Both the position numbers and the translations under genes were made by a program. The notes under the pieces are model-generated. The model had not been told where the DNA came from, did no database searches, and saw only the letters and a list, made by a program, of their open reading frames with translations. Source: Verrucomicrobiota bacterium (GTDB lineage Bacteria > Verrucomicrobiota > Verrucomicrobiia > Chthoniobacterales > Terrimicrobiaceae). Taken from it: a DNA stretch of 64,000 nucleotides. Below, piece by piece: positions 27,265-36,531 of the stretch. How positions within the stretch are numbered: position 1 is the first letter of the stretch; the number at the start of each line of letters is the position of its first letter. Where the stretch lies: the NCBI GenBank assembly GCA_017305195.1, contig JAFKMU010000061.1:1-64000 (forward strand). Direction: 5' to 3'.

Positions 27265-27278
27265 GGCAGGGGGCGGGA

Positions 27279-28025
27279 TTATTTCGGCTCTTTCAGCTCA
27301 TTGCCGTTTTCGTCGAAGTGGCGGACAGAAGTTTTGAGGCCTCCGCAGCGGGAGTGGGATGTGATGGTGCGCAGCTTGCCGGTGTCGGGCCAGTAGTCGT
27401 AGAGGGTTTCGCTGATGAGGCGGGGAGGCTTGGGCGTGGGTGGATCGCCGGGAGCTGTGAAGTACCGATCTTTTGTACCGGGGAGAAACAGGTCGCCGAT
27501 GGGATGAATGGAGCCGCTCTCCAGCGGTAGGAACCATGAGGCGAGGCGACGAATGCGACCCTGGGCATTGTACTCGTAGCTCCATTTGGAAACGCCGGTT
27601 TCGGTGGTACGAAGCGTCTTCATTTTTCCCCCAGCGTTTACCTGTTCGATGCCGAAGGGGGTGACGCGATAAACCGTCGTCTCCGGTTCCGAGCCGGTGG
27701 ATTGCCCACCATGGATGAGGACAAAAAACTCCGCGTCCCAGATGGTGACGACCTCGATGTAGCCGGAGTCCGGCGTGGGAGCTTCGATGGCCTCCGATCG
27801 CGCGATCATTCCGGCAAAGGAGGGCCGGGTCGTATCTGCGGTGAGGTGGCCCCAGATCTCCGGCGTGGCGCGGTAGTATCTCGTCGTCGCGGTGGCTGTG
27901 AGGAGCTGGGGGAAGGTGGTGAAGACGGTCGGAGCCTTGGCGACGGCAGGGGGACCTGTCGGCGAGTCCATCCACGCGAGGGCGATGAGGAGGAGGGAAG
28001 CAAGGGCCTGCATGCTCGGGAGCAT
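27279..28025 (-). CDS. Secreted paralogue A of a tandem pair
   Basis: 248 residues; hydrophobic N-terminus (MQALASLLLIALAW) as signal or anchor. It ends TLYDYWPDTGKLRTIT ... RHFDENGNELKE, matching the next gene's product over most of its length. First gene of a three-gene minus-strand set. No catalytic motif recognised. Confidence 0.65.
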   Translation of the reverse strand: MLPSMQALASLLLIALAWMDSPTGPPAVAKAPTVFTTFPQLLTATATTRYYRATPEIWGHLTADTTRPSFAGMIARSEAIEAPTPDSGYIEVVTIWDAEFFVLIHGGQSTGSEPETTVYRVTPFGIEQVNAGGKMKTLRTTETGVSKWSYEYNAQGRIRRLASWFLPLESGSIHPIGDLFLPGTKDRYFTAPGDPPTPKPPRLISETLYDYWPDTGKLRTITSHSRCGGLKTSVRHFDENGNELKEPK

Positions 28026-28114
28026 GTCCGGATGCTAAAGACGCGACGCCGGGGGAGAAAAGGGGATTCCCCCGGCGGGCGGCGGGGCGGGGGATTTGCG
28101 CTGGCGTGGGAGGC

Positions 28115-28363
28115 TCAGGCCGGGTCGGCGACCGTGTAGCCGTGCGCGGCCAGCGAGGCTTTCACCGCGCGGGGCTGGAGGGTCCAAAAGACGACGTACG
28201 GCGGCACGGCGGGGTCCGCGTGGAGGAAACGCAGCCCGCGCGAGAAGATGCCGCGAGATGCCTCCACCGACACGGCCTCGCGGCTGAATACGTAACGGAC
28301 GCCCGGCCCGCGCAGGAGGAGCTCGCGGAGGCGATCTCCAGCGTGCGAGGGGCCAAGGTCGAG
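28115..28363 (-). pseudogene. 5'-truncated small gene, product unrecognised
   Basis: A coding-like minus-strand frame of 82 codons reads LRELLLRGPGVRYVFSREAV and RGIFSRGLRFLHADPAVPPY, ends TVADPA, and is opened by an in-frame TAA at 28364-28366 with no ATG or good GTG after it. The amino-acid pattern is convincing; the start is missing, so I call it a remnant. A short protein from an internal GTG cannot be excluded. Confidence 0.4.
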
Positions 28364-28453
28364 TTAACCGCGCCGAGGCTGCTGCGCCGAGGTGGAGGCC
28401 GCTGGGGAGCTTCGCGGGTGCGGTTCGCTCGGGCGCCAGGGATCAGGCCCGGC

Positions 28454-29086
28454 TTATTTGGGGAACTGCTGCTCCCACGCTTTCCCAAACGCGACGGCGT
28501 CGTCCCGGGACTCGAAGGTCTTGAACAGGACGACCACCGCGAGGTCGGCGGCCTTGATACAGGCCTCGATGTCCTCGCCCTGCGGCGGTTTGTTGAGAGT
28601 ATAGGCTGCTCCCATCACGGACATGCCGTGAAATTGCGGCGGGTTCGGCCCGCGATAGGCATCGGAGTACAGGGTGTTGAGGGCTGCGAGCTCGGGCATT
28701 TCGTGGAACTTTGGCACCAGCCCGCCGTCTCCGATGCGGGCCTGGAACAGGTAGCCCACCTTCCCATCGCGCGGGCCCCACAGGAACTCGACCTGCGCGG
28801 TGGCCGGGGCGTAGCCCGCCTTGGCGTTGCCGAGGGCGATCGGCGTCTGGCCGAGGTTCGGGAGGAGCGGCGCGTCGGCGAGGCGTTTCCAAAACTTGCC
28901 GTCCTTGAAAACCAGTACGGTGGCAAACCCGGAGACCGTGGTGTCGGCAATCGGCGCGGACGACCCGACGCTGCGAATGCCGAGGAAGCTGCGCAAGGCG
29001 GTATCCCGTACGGCGGCATTCACCTGCGCCTGCAAAGGCAAGGCGGCGAAACACGTAAGCGAAGCGGCGAGGAGGAGGGTTTTCAT
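28454..29086 (-). CDS. Hypothetical secreted protein
   Basis: 210 residues. Clear signal peptide MKTLLLAASLTCFAALPLQA. The body contains GFATVLVFKDGKFWKRL and YLFQARIGDGGLVPKF; no family recognised. A small membrane protein gene lies 42 bp upstream on the same strand, so the pair may be co-transcribed. Confidence 0.65.
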   Translation of the reverse strand: MKTLLLAASLTCFAALPLQAQVNAAVRDTALRSFLGIRSVGSSAPIADTTVSGFATVLVFKDGKFWKRLADAPLLPNLGQTPIALGNAKAGYAPATAQVEFLWGPRDGKVGYLFQARIGDGGLVPKFHEMPELAALNTLYSDAYRGPNPPQFHGMSVMGAAYTLNKPPQGEDIEACIKAADLAVVVLFKTFESRDDAVAFGKAWEQQFPK

Positions 29087-29128
29087 AAGGTGGTTGGTAA
29101 GATAAGGCGGCTGGCGAAACGAGAGGAG

Positions 29129-29389
29129 CTAAAATATGTCCGAAATCCTTAGACCGGGAAAGAAGCGCAGGATGTTGGTGATGATGGTCTGCGCGGCGAT
29201 CAGCGCGAGCATGACGAGAAGCATCCGGCTCAGGCGCGGAGCCCTCCGAAACGCGAGCCAGAAACAAACGAGCGCGCCAACCTCCGCGACCGTGGAGGAG
29301 ATGAGCAGCACCTCATAATGCGGCGCGCTGACCGAGGCCAGCGCCACGCCGATGAGAAAGAGGAGGAAACCGATGGCGGCAGGGATCAT
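29129..29389 (-). CDS. Small membrane protein, three helices
   Basis: 86 residues almost wholly made of three hydrophobic helices (about 4-21, 27-45 and 55-75). No motif. Its start is 245 bp from the divergent gene at 29635; the region between holds an inverted pair TTCTTGAA (29424-29431) and TTCAAGAA (29476-29483), a possible operator, and GTATACAC near 29611. Confidence 0.6.
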   Translation of the reverse strand: MIPAAIGFLLFLIGVALASVSAPHYEVLLISSTVAEVGALVCFWLAFRRAPRLSRMLLVMLALIAAQTIITNILRFFPGLRISDIF

Positions 29390-29634
29390 GGGGAGGAACT
29401 TTATCAGCAGAATGCCAGCATTTTTCTTGAACTCTGCCGTTTTCCCGTTCGGGAAATCACGCCATTTTGAGAAAATTCAAGAAGAGGGGAACGGGACATG
29501 CAATAAGTGTGCGCTTTGGGAATTTTTGGGAAAGCGCAAAGCGCTGGGGCGGGGTAGTTGCTGGGCCGTCTCTCACTGCGTCAAAAAAATCCAGAGTGGA
29601 CACTGAGGGTGTATACACTTTAAGCTGTGGGGAT

Positions 29635-31767
29635 ATGGCTTGGATCGAATCGCATCAGGAAATGGCCCGGCATCCGAAGACGCGGCGGGTGGCGGTGCGG
29701 CTGGGGATTTCAAAGGCGGCGGTGATCGGGCATCTGCACCTGCTGTGGTGGTGGACGCTGGATTTTGCGCCGGATGGGGATTTGTCGGGGTTCGAGGCGG
29801 AGGAGATTGCTTCGGTGGCGGAATGGGAGGGGGATGCGGGGCAGTTCCTGCAGGCCTTGCTGGAGACGGGGTGGCTGGATGAGGGGCGGCGGGTGCATAA
29901 TTGGGAGGATTACGCGGGGCGGCTGGTCACTCTGCGCGAGGAGAATCGCGAGAGGCAGCGGCGTTGCCGGGAGAAGAAGCGCGACGTGGTCCCGCCGGGT
30001 GGGGACGATGTCGAGGGTGTGCCTCGGGCGGGTCGCGCGAAGGTGGCCGCGAAGTCTCAGGCTTGTCGCCCGGATGTCCCGGCGAAGTCTCAGACCCGTA
30101 ACGGGGGTATAAAGGTCGCGTCACCGCTGCGTAACGCCGATGTCACGGCGATGTCACAGTTATGTCACGCGGATGTCACTGTGACGTCACAGTTACGTCA
30201 CGGGGCTACAGAACCAGACCAGACAGAACAGAACCGGACCGAACCCAACCGAGAGAGAGTTGCGCGTGGGCGCGCGGGTGGGCCTGCGGAGCGGAGCGGC
30301 GGGGTGCCCTCGCTCTCTCGCTCTCGCGAGCTGGTGGCAGTCGGGGAACCTGCGCCTGTCGGCGGGGAACACTCAGGCAGGGGCGGCGATGTTTTGCCTC
30401 GGGACCAGGAGGATCGGCGCGAAGGCGGGGAGCCGCTGCGGGAAGCGGATGCCGTCCCGACGGAAGGGGATGCCTCGGGCGAGGCGGGGAGGTTTTCGCC
30501 AGAGGCGGGAGGTTCGCTGCGCGAGGAGGGGGAAAGTTCTGCGCTTTCCAGACAGGCTCGATGCGCGGAGGCTTTGCCGGGTGCCGGGGACTGGAGCGAA
30601 GGCGGGGAGCAGAGACCTAAGGAGGGGTCAATTTCGTCGTCCGGTGAGGAATGTTCGTTCGATGATCGGGAGGCGTCGCGTGGGAGCGGCCAGTTGCAGC
30701 CAGCTGACGCTGTGCGAAGGGACTCGCTGACTTGCGGTGGCGGGGAGTCCTTCGTGGAGGACGGGGTGTCTTTGCCTCGGAGCAGCGGGGATTGGCGCGA
30801 AGGCGGGGAACCGGGGTACGGGGACGAGTCAATGTCGCCGCACGGGGGTGGGCGCTTGCTCGATGCTCGCGAGTCGTCACGTGCGGACGGGGAGTTGCCG
30901 CCGGTTGACGCGGAGGAAAGAGACGCGCCGTCTCGCGGCGGGGGGCTTTCCTCGGGAAATCGTGAGGGGAATCGTACACCGCTGGACGCGGAGGGACGGG
31001 CTTTGCCGGGAGCCGGGCCGGTTTCTGCGGAGGGAGGCGCGGGGCGCGGTGGCCGGGATCTTTCGCCGATGGACGCGATGGGCGGGGATGATGGGCTGCG
31101 CGCGGGATGTGATGGTGAACGGCTTTCGCGCGAGGTGCGGGAGGCGTTGCAGGCTGGCGCGGAGGAGTCTCCGGCGGATTGCGGGAGATTGGCGGCCGGG
31201 GCGGTCGCGGGGGGTGGCTTGCCGCGCGGGGAAGGGCGCTGGCGCGATGATCGCGATTCGCTGTGTGGGGGCGGGGAATTGCCACCAGCTGGCGGGGAGG
31301 CGACGGGGCGTGGGGAGGAGTCAATTTCGCCGCGCGATGAGGGGCGTGGGCCTGCGGGTGTGGGCCGGCGGGCGGAGCTGGAGGCGCGGGAGGCGCTGCG
31401 GCAGGATGGGGCGTTTCGGGAGGCGTGGCTGGGCTGGCGTCAGCATCTGGAGGACCTGGGGCGGCCGCTGATTTCGCGAGGCCAGGAGCGGGCGCTGCTG
31501 CGGGAGTGTGCGCGGCGGGGCGCGGAGCGGGCGATGGAGGTGATCGCCTACAGCATCACGCGGGGCGCGAAGAATCTCATCTGGGACGACGCGCCTCGGG
31601 CGAAGCGCGTGCGGCAGCCGACGGTGGCGACGGGGCGTGCGCCAAACCCCGATGGCTGGCCGGAGTGGCTGGCCGGGGAGTACCCGGATCGGGTGGGTAT
31701 TGCCTACGCCGACGCGCCGGAGTCCGTGCAGGGGGAGTTTCGCCGGGCTGCACGGAAGACAGGTTGA
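29635..31767 (+). CDS. Replisome-organiser-like protein with hypervariable central repeats
   Basis: 710 residues. Residues 1-105 (WIESHQEMARHPKTRRVAV, HLHLLWWWTLDFAPDGDL, NWEDYAGRL) resemble phage/ICE replisome-organiser N-domains. Residues 110-580 are low-complexity: a stretch encoded by repeated TGTCAC/CGTCAC boxes, a pentamer-like stretch (TEPDQTEQNRTEPNRERV), then units of 59-67 residues (GDWSEGGEQ / GDWREGGEP / DRREGGEPL). The last 130 residues form a helical domain (REAWLGWRQHLEDLGRPLIS) with GWPEWLAGEYPD. Start at 29635 rather than 29467 because conservation begins there. DNA replication role is inferred; isolated from other phage genes. Confidence 0.65.
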   Translation: MAWIESHQEMARHPKTRRVAVRLGISKAAVIGHLHLLWWWTLDFAPDGDLSGFEAEEIASVAEWEGDAGQFLQALLETGWLDEGRRVHNWEDYAGRLVTLREENRERQRRCREKKRDVVPPGGDDVEGVPRAGRAKVAAKSQACRPDVPAKSQTRNGGIKVASPLRNADVTAMSQLCHADVTVTSQLRHGATEPDQTEQNRTEPNRERVARGRAGGPAERSGGVPSLSRSRELVAVGEPAPVGGEHSGRGGDVLPRDQEDRREGGEPLREADAVPTEGDASGEAGRFSPEAGGSLREEGESSALSRQARCAEALPGAGDWSEGGEQRPKEGSISSSGEECSFDDREASRGSGQLQPADAVRRDSLTCGGGESFVEDGVSLPRSSGDWREGGEPGYGDESMSPHGGGRLLDARESSRADGELPPVDAEERDAPSRGGGLSSGNREGNRTPLDAEGRALPGAGPVSAEGGAGRGGRDLSPMDAMGGDDGLRAGCDGERLSREVREALQAGAEESPADCGRLAAGAVAGGGLPRGEGRWRDDRDSLCGGGELPPAGGEATGRGEESISPRDEGRGPAGVGRRAELEAREALRQDGAFREAWLGWRQHLEDLGRPLISRGQERALLRECARRGAERAMEVIAYSITRGAKNLIWDDAPRAKRVRQPTVATGRAPNPDGWPEWLAGEYPDRVGIAYADAPESVQGEFRRAARKTG

Positions 31768-32207
31768 ACAGAAGGAAGCGAAGGAAGCAAAGGAAGACGG
31801 GAAGGCATTTCTACAGAAGGTCGCAAAGGACGCTAAGGGCTGAGTCGGGGGGCGTCGGTCGTGTGCCGTCGCAATGCTGGGGAGCGACTCTTAGTGGCGT
31901 TTTTTCAAGGCTGATTAGGACAGAAGGGAGAGGAGCGAGACGGCGAGTTTTCAGCGGTTCCGTTTTCAGACTTCGCGCGGAGGACGGGGCGGGGTGATTT
32001 CGCGGGCGCGGTCTTGCTGCGACAGGAGGGAAGGATGGAACAGAAGGCAGTGAAGGAGGAAGACGAAGCCGGAGGTGGGAGGCCGGAAGTCGGGAGTTTT
32101 CCGGAATGCGATACGTACTGACTAACCCTCCGGATTTTCCCCGTGTCATGAGAGCGGCTTGCTCTTCATTGCGCACCATTCCAGACATTGCGCGTCGGTT
32201 AAGCATT
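31768..32207. other. Intergenic region with dispersed repeats
   Basis: Contains copies of the AACAGAAGGAAGCGAAGGAA type (31767-31835 and 32037-32060) and one TTTTCAGCGGTTCCGTTTTC copy near 31950. No gene supported. Confidence 0.5.
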
Positions 32208-32639
32208 TCATTGGCGCGTCTCCGATCGGACCCTTTCCCAATACAAAACCGCAGACCGATAGTCTTCTTCGCAAATCTTGATAAACTCGCAATCAGCCAC
32301 TGCATTCAACCACTCTAAAATAACTGATGCCTGTTCTTTTGTGAATGACTTGAAGGTCCGATCTGCAAGCTTCCGAAGAAACCTTCGCTCTTCTTGGTCC
32401 GTTTCAGACGATTTCAGACCATCAAGAAAATAGATAACCATGTCATCTTCACTAGACCAACCCAACTGAGGCGCTTTGAGGATATCAACGAGTAAGGCCG
32501 GAAGAAACTTCTTCACTGAGGCGTCATCCAGACGTGAAATTGAACGTCTCAATTCCCTGCGTCCGTCTTCATCGATATATTTCTCTCGACGTGGAAAGGC
32601 CAGGTCGAATCGGGCTTCCAAAGCGGCGATGTCACTCAT
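32208..32639 (-). CDS. Hypothetical cytoplasmic protein, possible immunity-type
   Basis: 143 residues from MSDIAALEARFDLAF. Charged, helical, no signal. FLPALLVDILKAPQ followed by a strongly acidic loop and RRFLRKLADRTFKSFTKEQA fits small helical proteins such as those near DUF6714, often found among immunity genes; the match is weak. Codon use is AT-richer than in neighbours. A longer frame from 32720 exists, but 32639 gives the natural start. Confidence 0.55.
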   Translation of the reverse strand: MSDIAALEARFDLAFPRREKYIDEDGRRELRRSISRLDDASVKKFLPALLVDILKAPQLGWSSEDDMVIYFLDGLKSSETDQEERRFLRKLADRTFKSFTKEQASVILEWLNAVADCEFIKICEEDYRSAVLYWERVRSETRQ

Positions 32640-32984
32640 GGTATTGCGGCGTTTGCTGGCATTGTCCACCAGAGCGGAGGCGCAAGTGATGAAAAATGGG
32701 CCAGTGTGCATTGTTTTCATCTCTCGACGAACTGCTGAATTCGACCGTTCTCCAGGCCATGCCTTTCTCTTCTGCCATCTGTCATTTCCTTGGTCAACTT
32801 ATCCATGAAAGATCTGGCACGCTGAACCCTGTTTTCTCGCCTGGGGCGTGGCGACCCTTCCTTTGCGAGAGGTCTAAACACTGAACCACGGAAAACTTGC
32901 CGTCTCGCTCTCTCTTTGCCGAGGCATGGCGGCAGGATTTCTCGACTTCCGGGCGGGGATGGCTTAGAGATGGCGGCTCTGTTT
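32640..32984. other. Intergenic region, no gene seen
   Basis: One dispersed-repeat copy (CTGAACCACGGAAAACTTGC near 32880) lies here. Short open frames show no coding character. Confidence 0.4.
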
Positions 32985-34394
32985 ATGAAAGCCTTATTCC
33001 CCTGGGCGCTGATCGTGGCGCTGGCTGTTTCCGTCCCGTGCGCGCGGGCGGCTGATGAAAAAACGAGCGAGGCGGCGGCGACCGAGACGACGGATGATCT
33101 GGTGTCGCAGCTCGATGCGGCGGTGAAGGCGCAGCAGAAGGAGGCGGGGGCCGCGACGGATCGCTCGCGCGAGTTGCAATATTACGCGACGCAGGCTGCG
33201 GCGACGGTGCGGCGGGCGTTGAGCTCGGGCGGCGGCGGGGTGAGCAATTTGCAGGATGCCTTGAACCAGGTGCAGTCGGTCGCGCCCTCGGAGGATGTGC
33301 AAAAGCTCTGCGCCAAGATCCTCGCCACGGCGCAGGCCCAGGCCGAGACGCGGGACAAGGCGGTGATCGACCAGACGACGGCGCAGATCGACGCCGCGAT
33401 GAAGGCGACCTTTGCGGCCAAGACTCCGAAGGACCTCGACGACCAGATCATCCAGCTCAGCAACCTCTCGGTGTCGCGGGACTACAACAGCTCTCAGGTC
33501 GTGCAGCGCAAGGTCGAGCAGGCGCGCTCGGCGGTGACTTTCATGTGCCGGTGGCAGGATTACCTCGCCAACAAGAACAACGGCAACATCGACGCGGCCC
33601 GCACCGTGCTGCGAAATCTCTCGCAGGACACGTCGTCGTACCCCTTTGTCCCGCGCTCGGAGATCCTCCAGCGCATGGATGACCTGGGGGTGGACAAGTC
33701 CGACCCCGCGACCCAGCTCCCGAGCCTGAAGGACAAGACGCTGGCCGACCTCGACGCCATGGTGCAGCAGCTGGTCGAGCTGAAGGACAAAAACCGCGGC
33801 AGCTCGGAGATCAACACGCGGCTGCAGGCGCTGCAGCAGCTCTCCGACGCCCGGCAGCAGGTGAAGGCCGGTCTGTACGGGCAGGCCTTCTCGTACTGCA
33901 CGACCCGCTACGGTGCGGATGCGCAGGCCATGGTGCCGCTCACGCAGGAGCTGCTCATCACCTTCCTGCCGCAGTATCTCGAGATCGCGGAGGCCTATCC
34001 CGCAAAGGCGGGAGAGACGCCCGTGGTTTATCTCCAGCGGGTGAATGCAGAGTCGCGCAAGAAGGGGGAGTGGAAGACGACATCCAAGGCGCTCGACGCC
34101 TACCGGCAGGTGGCCTTTGCCAACGGGCAGACGCCGAGCTGGGTCTCCGGCGACGCGCAGGCGATCACGGCCTACATCCAGGGGCAGAACTACGAGGCGG
34201 CGGGGCTCTACCGCGAGGCCATCCAGGCCTACAAGCGCGTGATCGGCCAGACGGGGGACAATATCCCGATCGAGCAGGCCCGGACGCGCCTGGAGGCCAT
34301 CCGCAAGGAGCATCCGCAGGATGCCGAGGCGGCGGAAAAAACGCCCGAGGTGCGGACGTATCCGGTTCCCATGCCGTACCCGGCGGGCCGATAG
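32985..34394 (+). CDS. Secreted helical-repeat protein, paralogue 1
   Basis: 469 residues from MKALFPWALIVALAVSVPCA (an in-frame ATG at 32970 is also possible). After the signal peptide the protein is almost entirely helical and Gln/Ala/Asp-rich, with TPR-like segments towards the end (AAGLYREAIQAYKRVIGQTG). Likely a periplasmic scaffold. The next gene is a diverged tandem copy: RWQDYLANKNNGNIDAARTV here against KWRDYLTALGAENNGQVRKA there. No enzyme motif. Confidence 0.7.
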   Translation: MKALFPWALIVALAVSVPCARAADEKTSEAAATETTDDLVSQLDAAVKAQQKEAGAATDRSRELQYYATQAAATVRRALSSGGGGVSNLQDALNQVQSVAPSEDVQKLCAKILATAQAQAETRDKAVIDQTTAQIDAAMKATFAAKTPKDLDDQIIQLSNLSVSRDYNSSQVVQRKVEQARSAVTFMCRWQDYLANKNNGNIDAARTVLRNLSQDTSSYPFVPRSEILQRMDDLGVDKSDPATQLPSLKDKTLADLDAMVQQLVELKDKNRGSSEINTRLQALQQLSDARQQVKAGLYGQAFSYCTTRYGADAQAMVPLTQELLITFLPQYLEIAEAYPAKAGETPVVYLQRVNAESRKKGEWKTTSKALDAYRQVAFANGQTPSWVSGDAQAITAYIQGQNYEAAGLYREAIQAYKRVIGQTGDNIPIEQARTRLEAIRKEHPQDAEAAEKTPEVRTYPVPMPYPAGR

Positions 34395-34400
34395 CAACCC

Positions 34401-35575
34401 ATGCGATCTCCCCGCATGGTCCGGTGCGCGCTTCTCGGCGTGGTGTGCCTGCTCGCGACGGCGAGGGCCGAGGATGGCGCGTCGGAAAAGAACCTCCGCG
34501 CCATGCTGCTGGCCCGGGGGGTCCGGCCTGTCTCGCGGCCCGGACGCCCGGCGACCTCGACGCGCTGGCGCTGCAGATCGAGAGGCTCCCGGCGTCGGGA
34601 GGTGATCCGCAGGCGGCGATCCGGCAGCGCGGGGCGGCCTTTCTCCTCGCGAAATGGCGCGATTATCTCACCGCCCTCGGCGCGGAGAACAACGGCCAGG
34701 TGCGAAAGGCGCTCGGCGAACTGCTCGAAAACACGGAGTGGGTCTCGCTCATGCCGCGCTCCCCGGTGCTGGAGCGCTACATGGAGGCGAGCAGGATGCG
34801 CTGGGTGAATTACCCGCTGGAGTCGCTCGACGACTTTGACGCCGCGATCGTAAAGCTGCGGGCCTTTCGAGCCCGATACGGCCTGAGCAGCGAGGGCGTG
34901 ACGGAGCTGGGGCAGCTGGAGAGGTTGCAGGAAATACGACGCCAGGCGGCGGAGCTCCCGCCCGAGAGGGTCGAGGCGGCGTGCCGCCCGGCGCAGGATG
35001 AGGACGGGCAGGTGACGCGGTACAAGATGATGATCCTGCCGCTCGTCGCCGCGAGATACCTGAACCTCCCGGCGAGCTTTCACCTGCCGGCGAGGAAGGG
35101 CGAGGTGGCGTTTGCCTACCTCCAGCGCCTCCTCGAGCTGGCGGAGAAAAAGGGCGACCTGGTGGCGTATTGGCGCGTCCTGGCCTACCGCGCGGAGCTG
35201 CTGCGCGCCCGCCCGGCCTGGACGGTCTCGCGGCTGATGGCGCTCGACAAGACGCTCTCCGGGTTGAAGAAGGAATCGACCTCGGAGACCGTGGCGGCGC
35301 TGAGCGATTACCTCGAAGCGCTGATGACGGCGGGCATCCCGCCGCAGGTCGCCGTGTGCGGGGAGCACGCGCGGCGGATCATCGAGGCGCAGCCGGATGC
35401 CGTGCTGCAGCTCTCGGCGATGCGGCAGCAGGATGCGGCGCGATCGAGGATGAGCTTTATCAACCGATTCGGCCCGGGGCCTTCGAGCGGCATGCCGGGC
35501 TTCCCCGGCGAGCCCGGCCCCGACGGCCTGCCGATGCGTTTCGGCGAGGATCGCGACCTGTGGAAGAGGTATTAG
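34401..35575 (+). pseudogene. Secreted helical-repeat protein, paralogue 2, frameshifted
   Basis: The signal peptide MRSPRMVRCALLGVVCLLAT is in one frame from 34401; from about 34550 the coding continues in another frame (TPGDLDALALQIERLPASGG ... MRFGEDRDLWKRY) to 35575. The switch falls at a run of six G at 34517-34522. It is either a real inactivating or phase-variable slip or an assembly error. The body aligns with the upstream paralogue (LMPRSPVLERYM against FVPRSEILQRM; AFAYLQRLLELAEKKGDL against VVYLQRVNAESRKKGEW). Confidence 0.65.
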
Positions 35576-35721
35576 GGGAGACGGCGAGTTTTGCCGAAGT
35601 CGGAAGTTTGATTTCGGAAGTGGGAAGTTTTTTTAGGCGGAGCCTGTTGCTTTTTTGGAGCCCTTCTTTGTGAAAGCTCTTTGCGTTGCCGCTGGCGGGC
35701 GGGTTGGCTAAGGTGTGCGGC

Positions 35722-36414
35722 ATGCCGCATCGGCTTGCCCTGCCTATCGAGACGAGATACCTTAACGCGGATGAACGACTCCGCGATCCGGCGCACGTGC
35801 TCGAAAGTCTCCTACGAGACGGTGGTGCGCCAGGCCAAAGCGAGCAAGGGAAACATGGGCGATGCCTCGCCAGTGTTGCCCGCCTCGTTGCGTGGGCGGA
35901 TGAACAGCGGGGAGGCCTCGATCTCGATCCTGAAGAGTTTGCCCGACCGGAATTCGCGGGCGGTGAGCATGCCGTCTTCCTTGACCGCGACACCGGACGA
36001 CTCGTCAAGATAACGAAGCCGGGGATGCTGGGCGCGCAGGCGGAGGATGCCGGGGCGTACCTGGAGCGCTGGGCGCTGGCAAATCGCGTCTTTGGCGACG
36101 ATGTGCGCTTTGAGGGCGTGGTGCGGATGCCGGGCGAGGACGAGCCGCGCGTGGTGATCTCGCAGTCCTTTGTGGAGGGCCGCGATGCGACGATGGAGGA
36201 GCAGGCGGACTATTTGCGGAGCCGGGGATTCGTGGAATACGATGGCCGCTGGGTGCATCCCGTGCTGGCCGTGGCGGTGTGGGACACGCTCACGCCGGGC
36301 AATGTGATCGTGCAGCCGGATGGCGCGATGTGGGCGGTGGATTTGCAGATCGAGCCCGCGCGTTCCGAGGAGCTGCGCGCGGTGCAGGGGCGGAGAGTTT
36401 TCAGTTTTCAGTGA
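35722..36414 (+). CDS. Kinase-PolyVal-like protein
   Basis: 230 residues from MPHRLALPIETRYL (AAGG seven bases upstream). GGEHAVFLDRDTGRLVKITK suits a glycine/Lys strand pair, AYLERWALANRVFGDDVRFE the helix region, VISQSFVEGRDATMEEQADY the hinge, and VWDTLTPGNVIVQPDGAMWA followed by DLQIE the D-x-N/D-x catalytic tail. This order fits the kinase-like domain of polyvalent proteins carried by phages and conjugative elements; here it stands alone. The HRD motif is not canonical, so activity is uncertain. Confidence 0.55.
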   Translation: MPHRLALPIETRYLNADERLRDPAHVLESLLRDGGAPGQSEQGKHGRCLASVARLVAWADEQRGGLDLDPEEFARPEFAGGEHAVFLDRDTGRLVKITKPGMLGAQAEDAGAYLERWALANRVFGDDVRFEGVVRMPGEDEPRVVISQSFVEGRDATMEEQADYLRSRGFVEYDGRWVHPVLAVAVWDTLTPGNVIVQPDGAMWAVDLQIEPARSEELRAVQGRRVFSFQ

Positions 36415-36531
36415 TTCCGTTTTCAGACTGCGCGTGGAGAGCGCGGCGGCGTGACTTTGCGGGCGCTGGCGTGATGGCGGATGGCGTGGAAAGGGAGTGA
36501 CTCGGGGCGGGTTTTCCCTTAAGGGGGCGGT

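Noticed and set aside
29467..29634. Start of the replisome-organiser-like gene at 29467
   Set aside because: Upstream codons lack similarity to such proteins and include the probable promoter; ATG at 29635 fits better.
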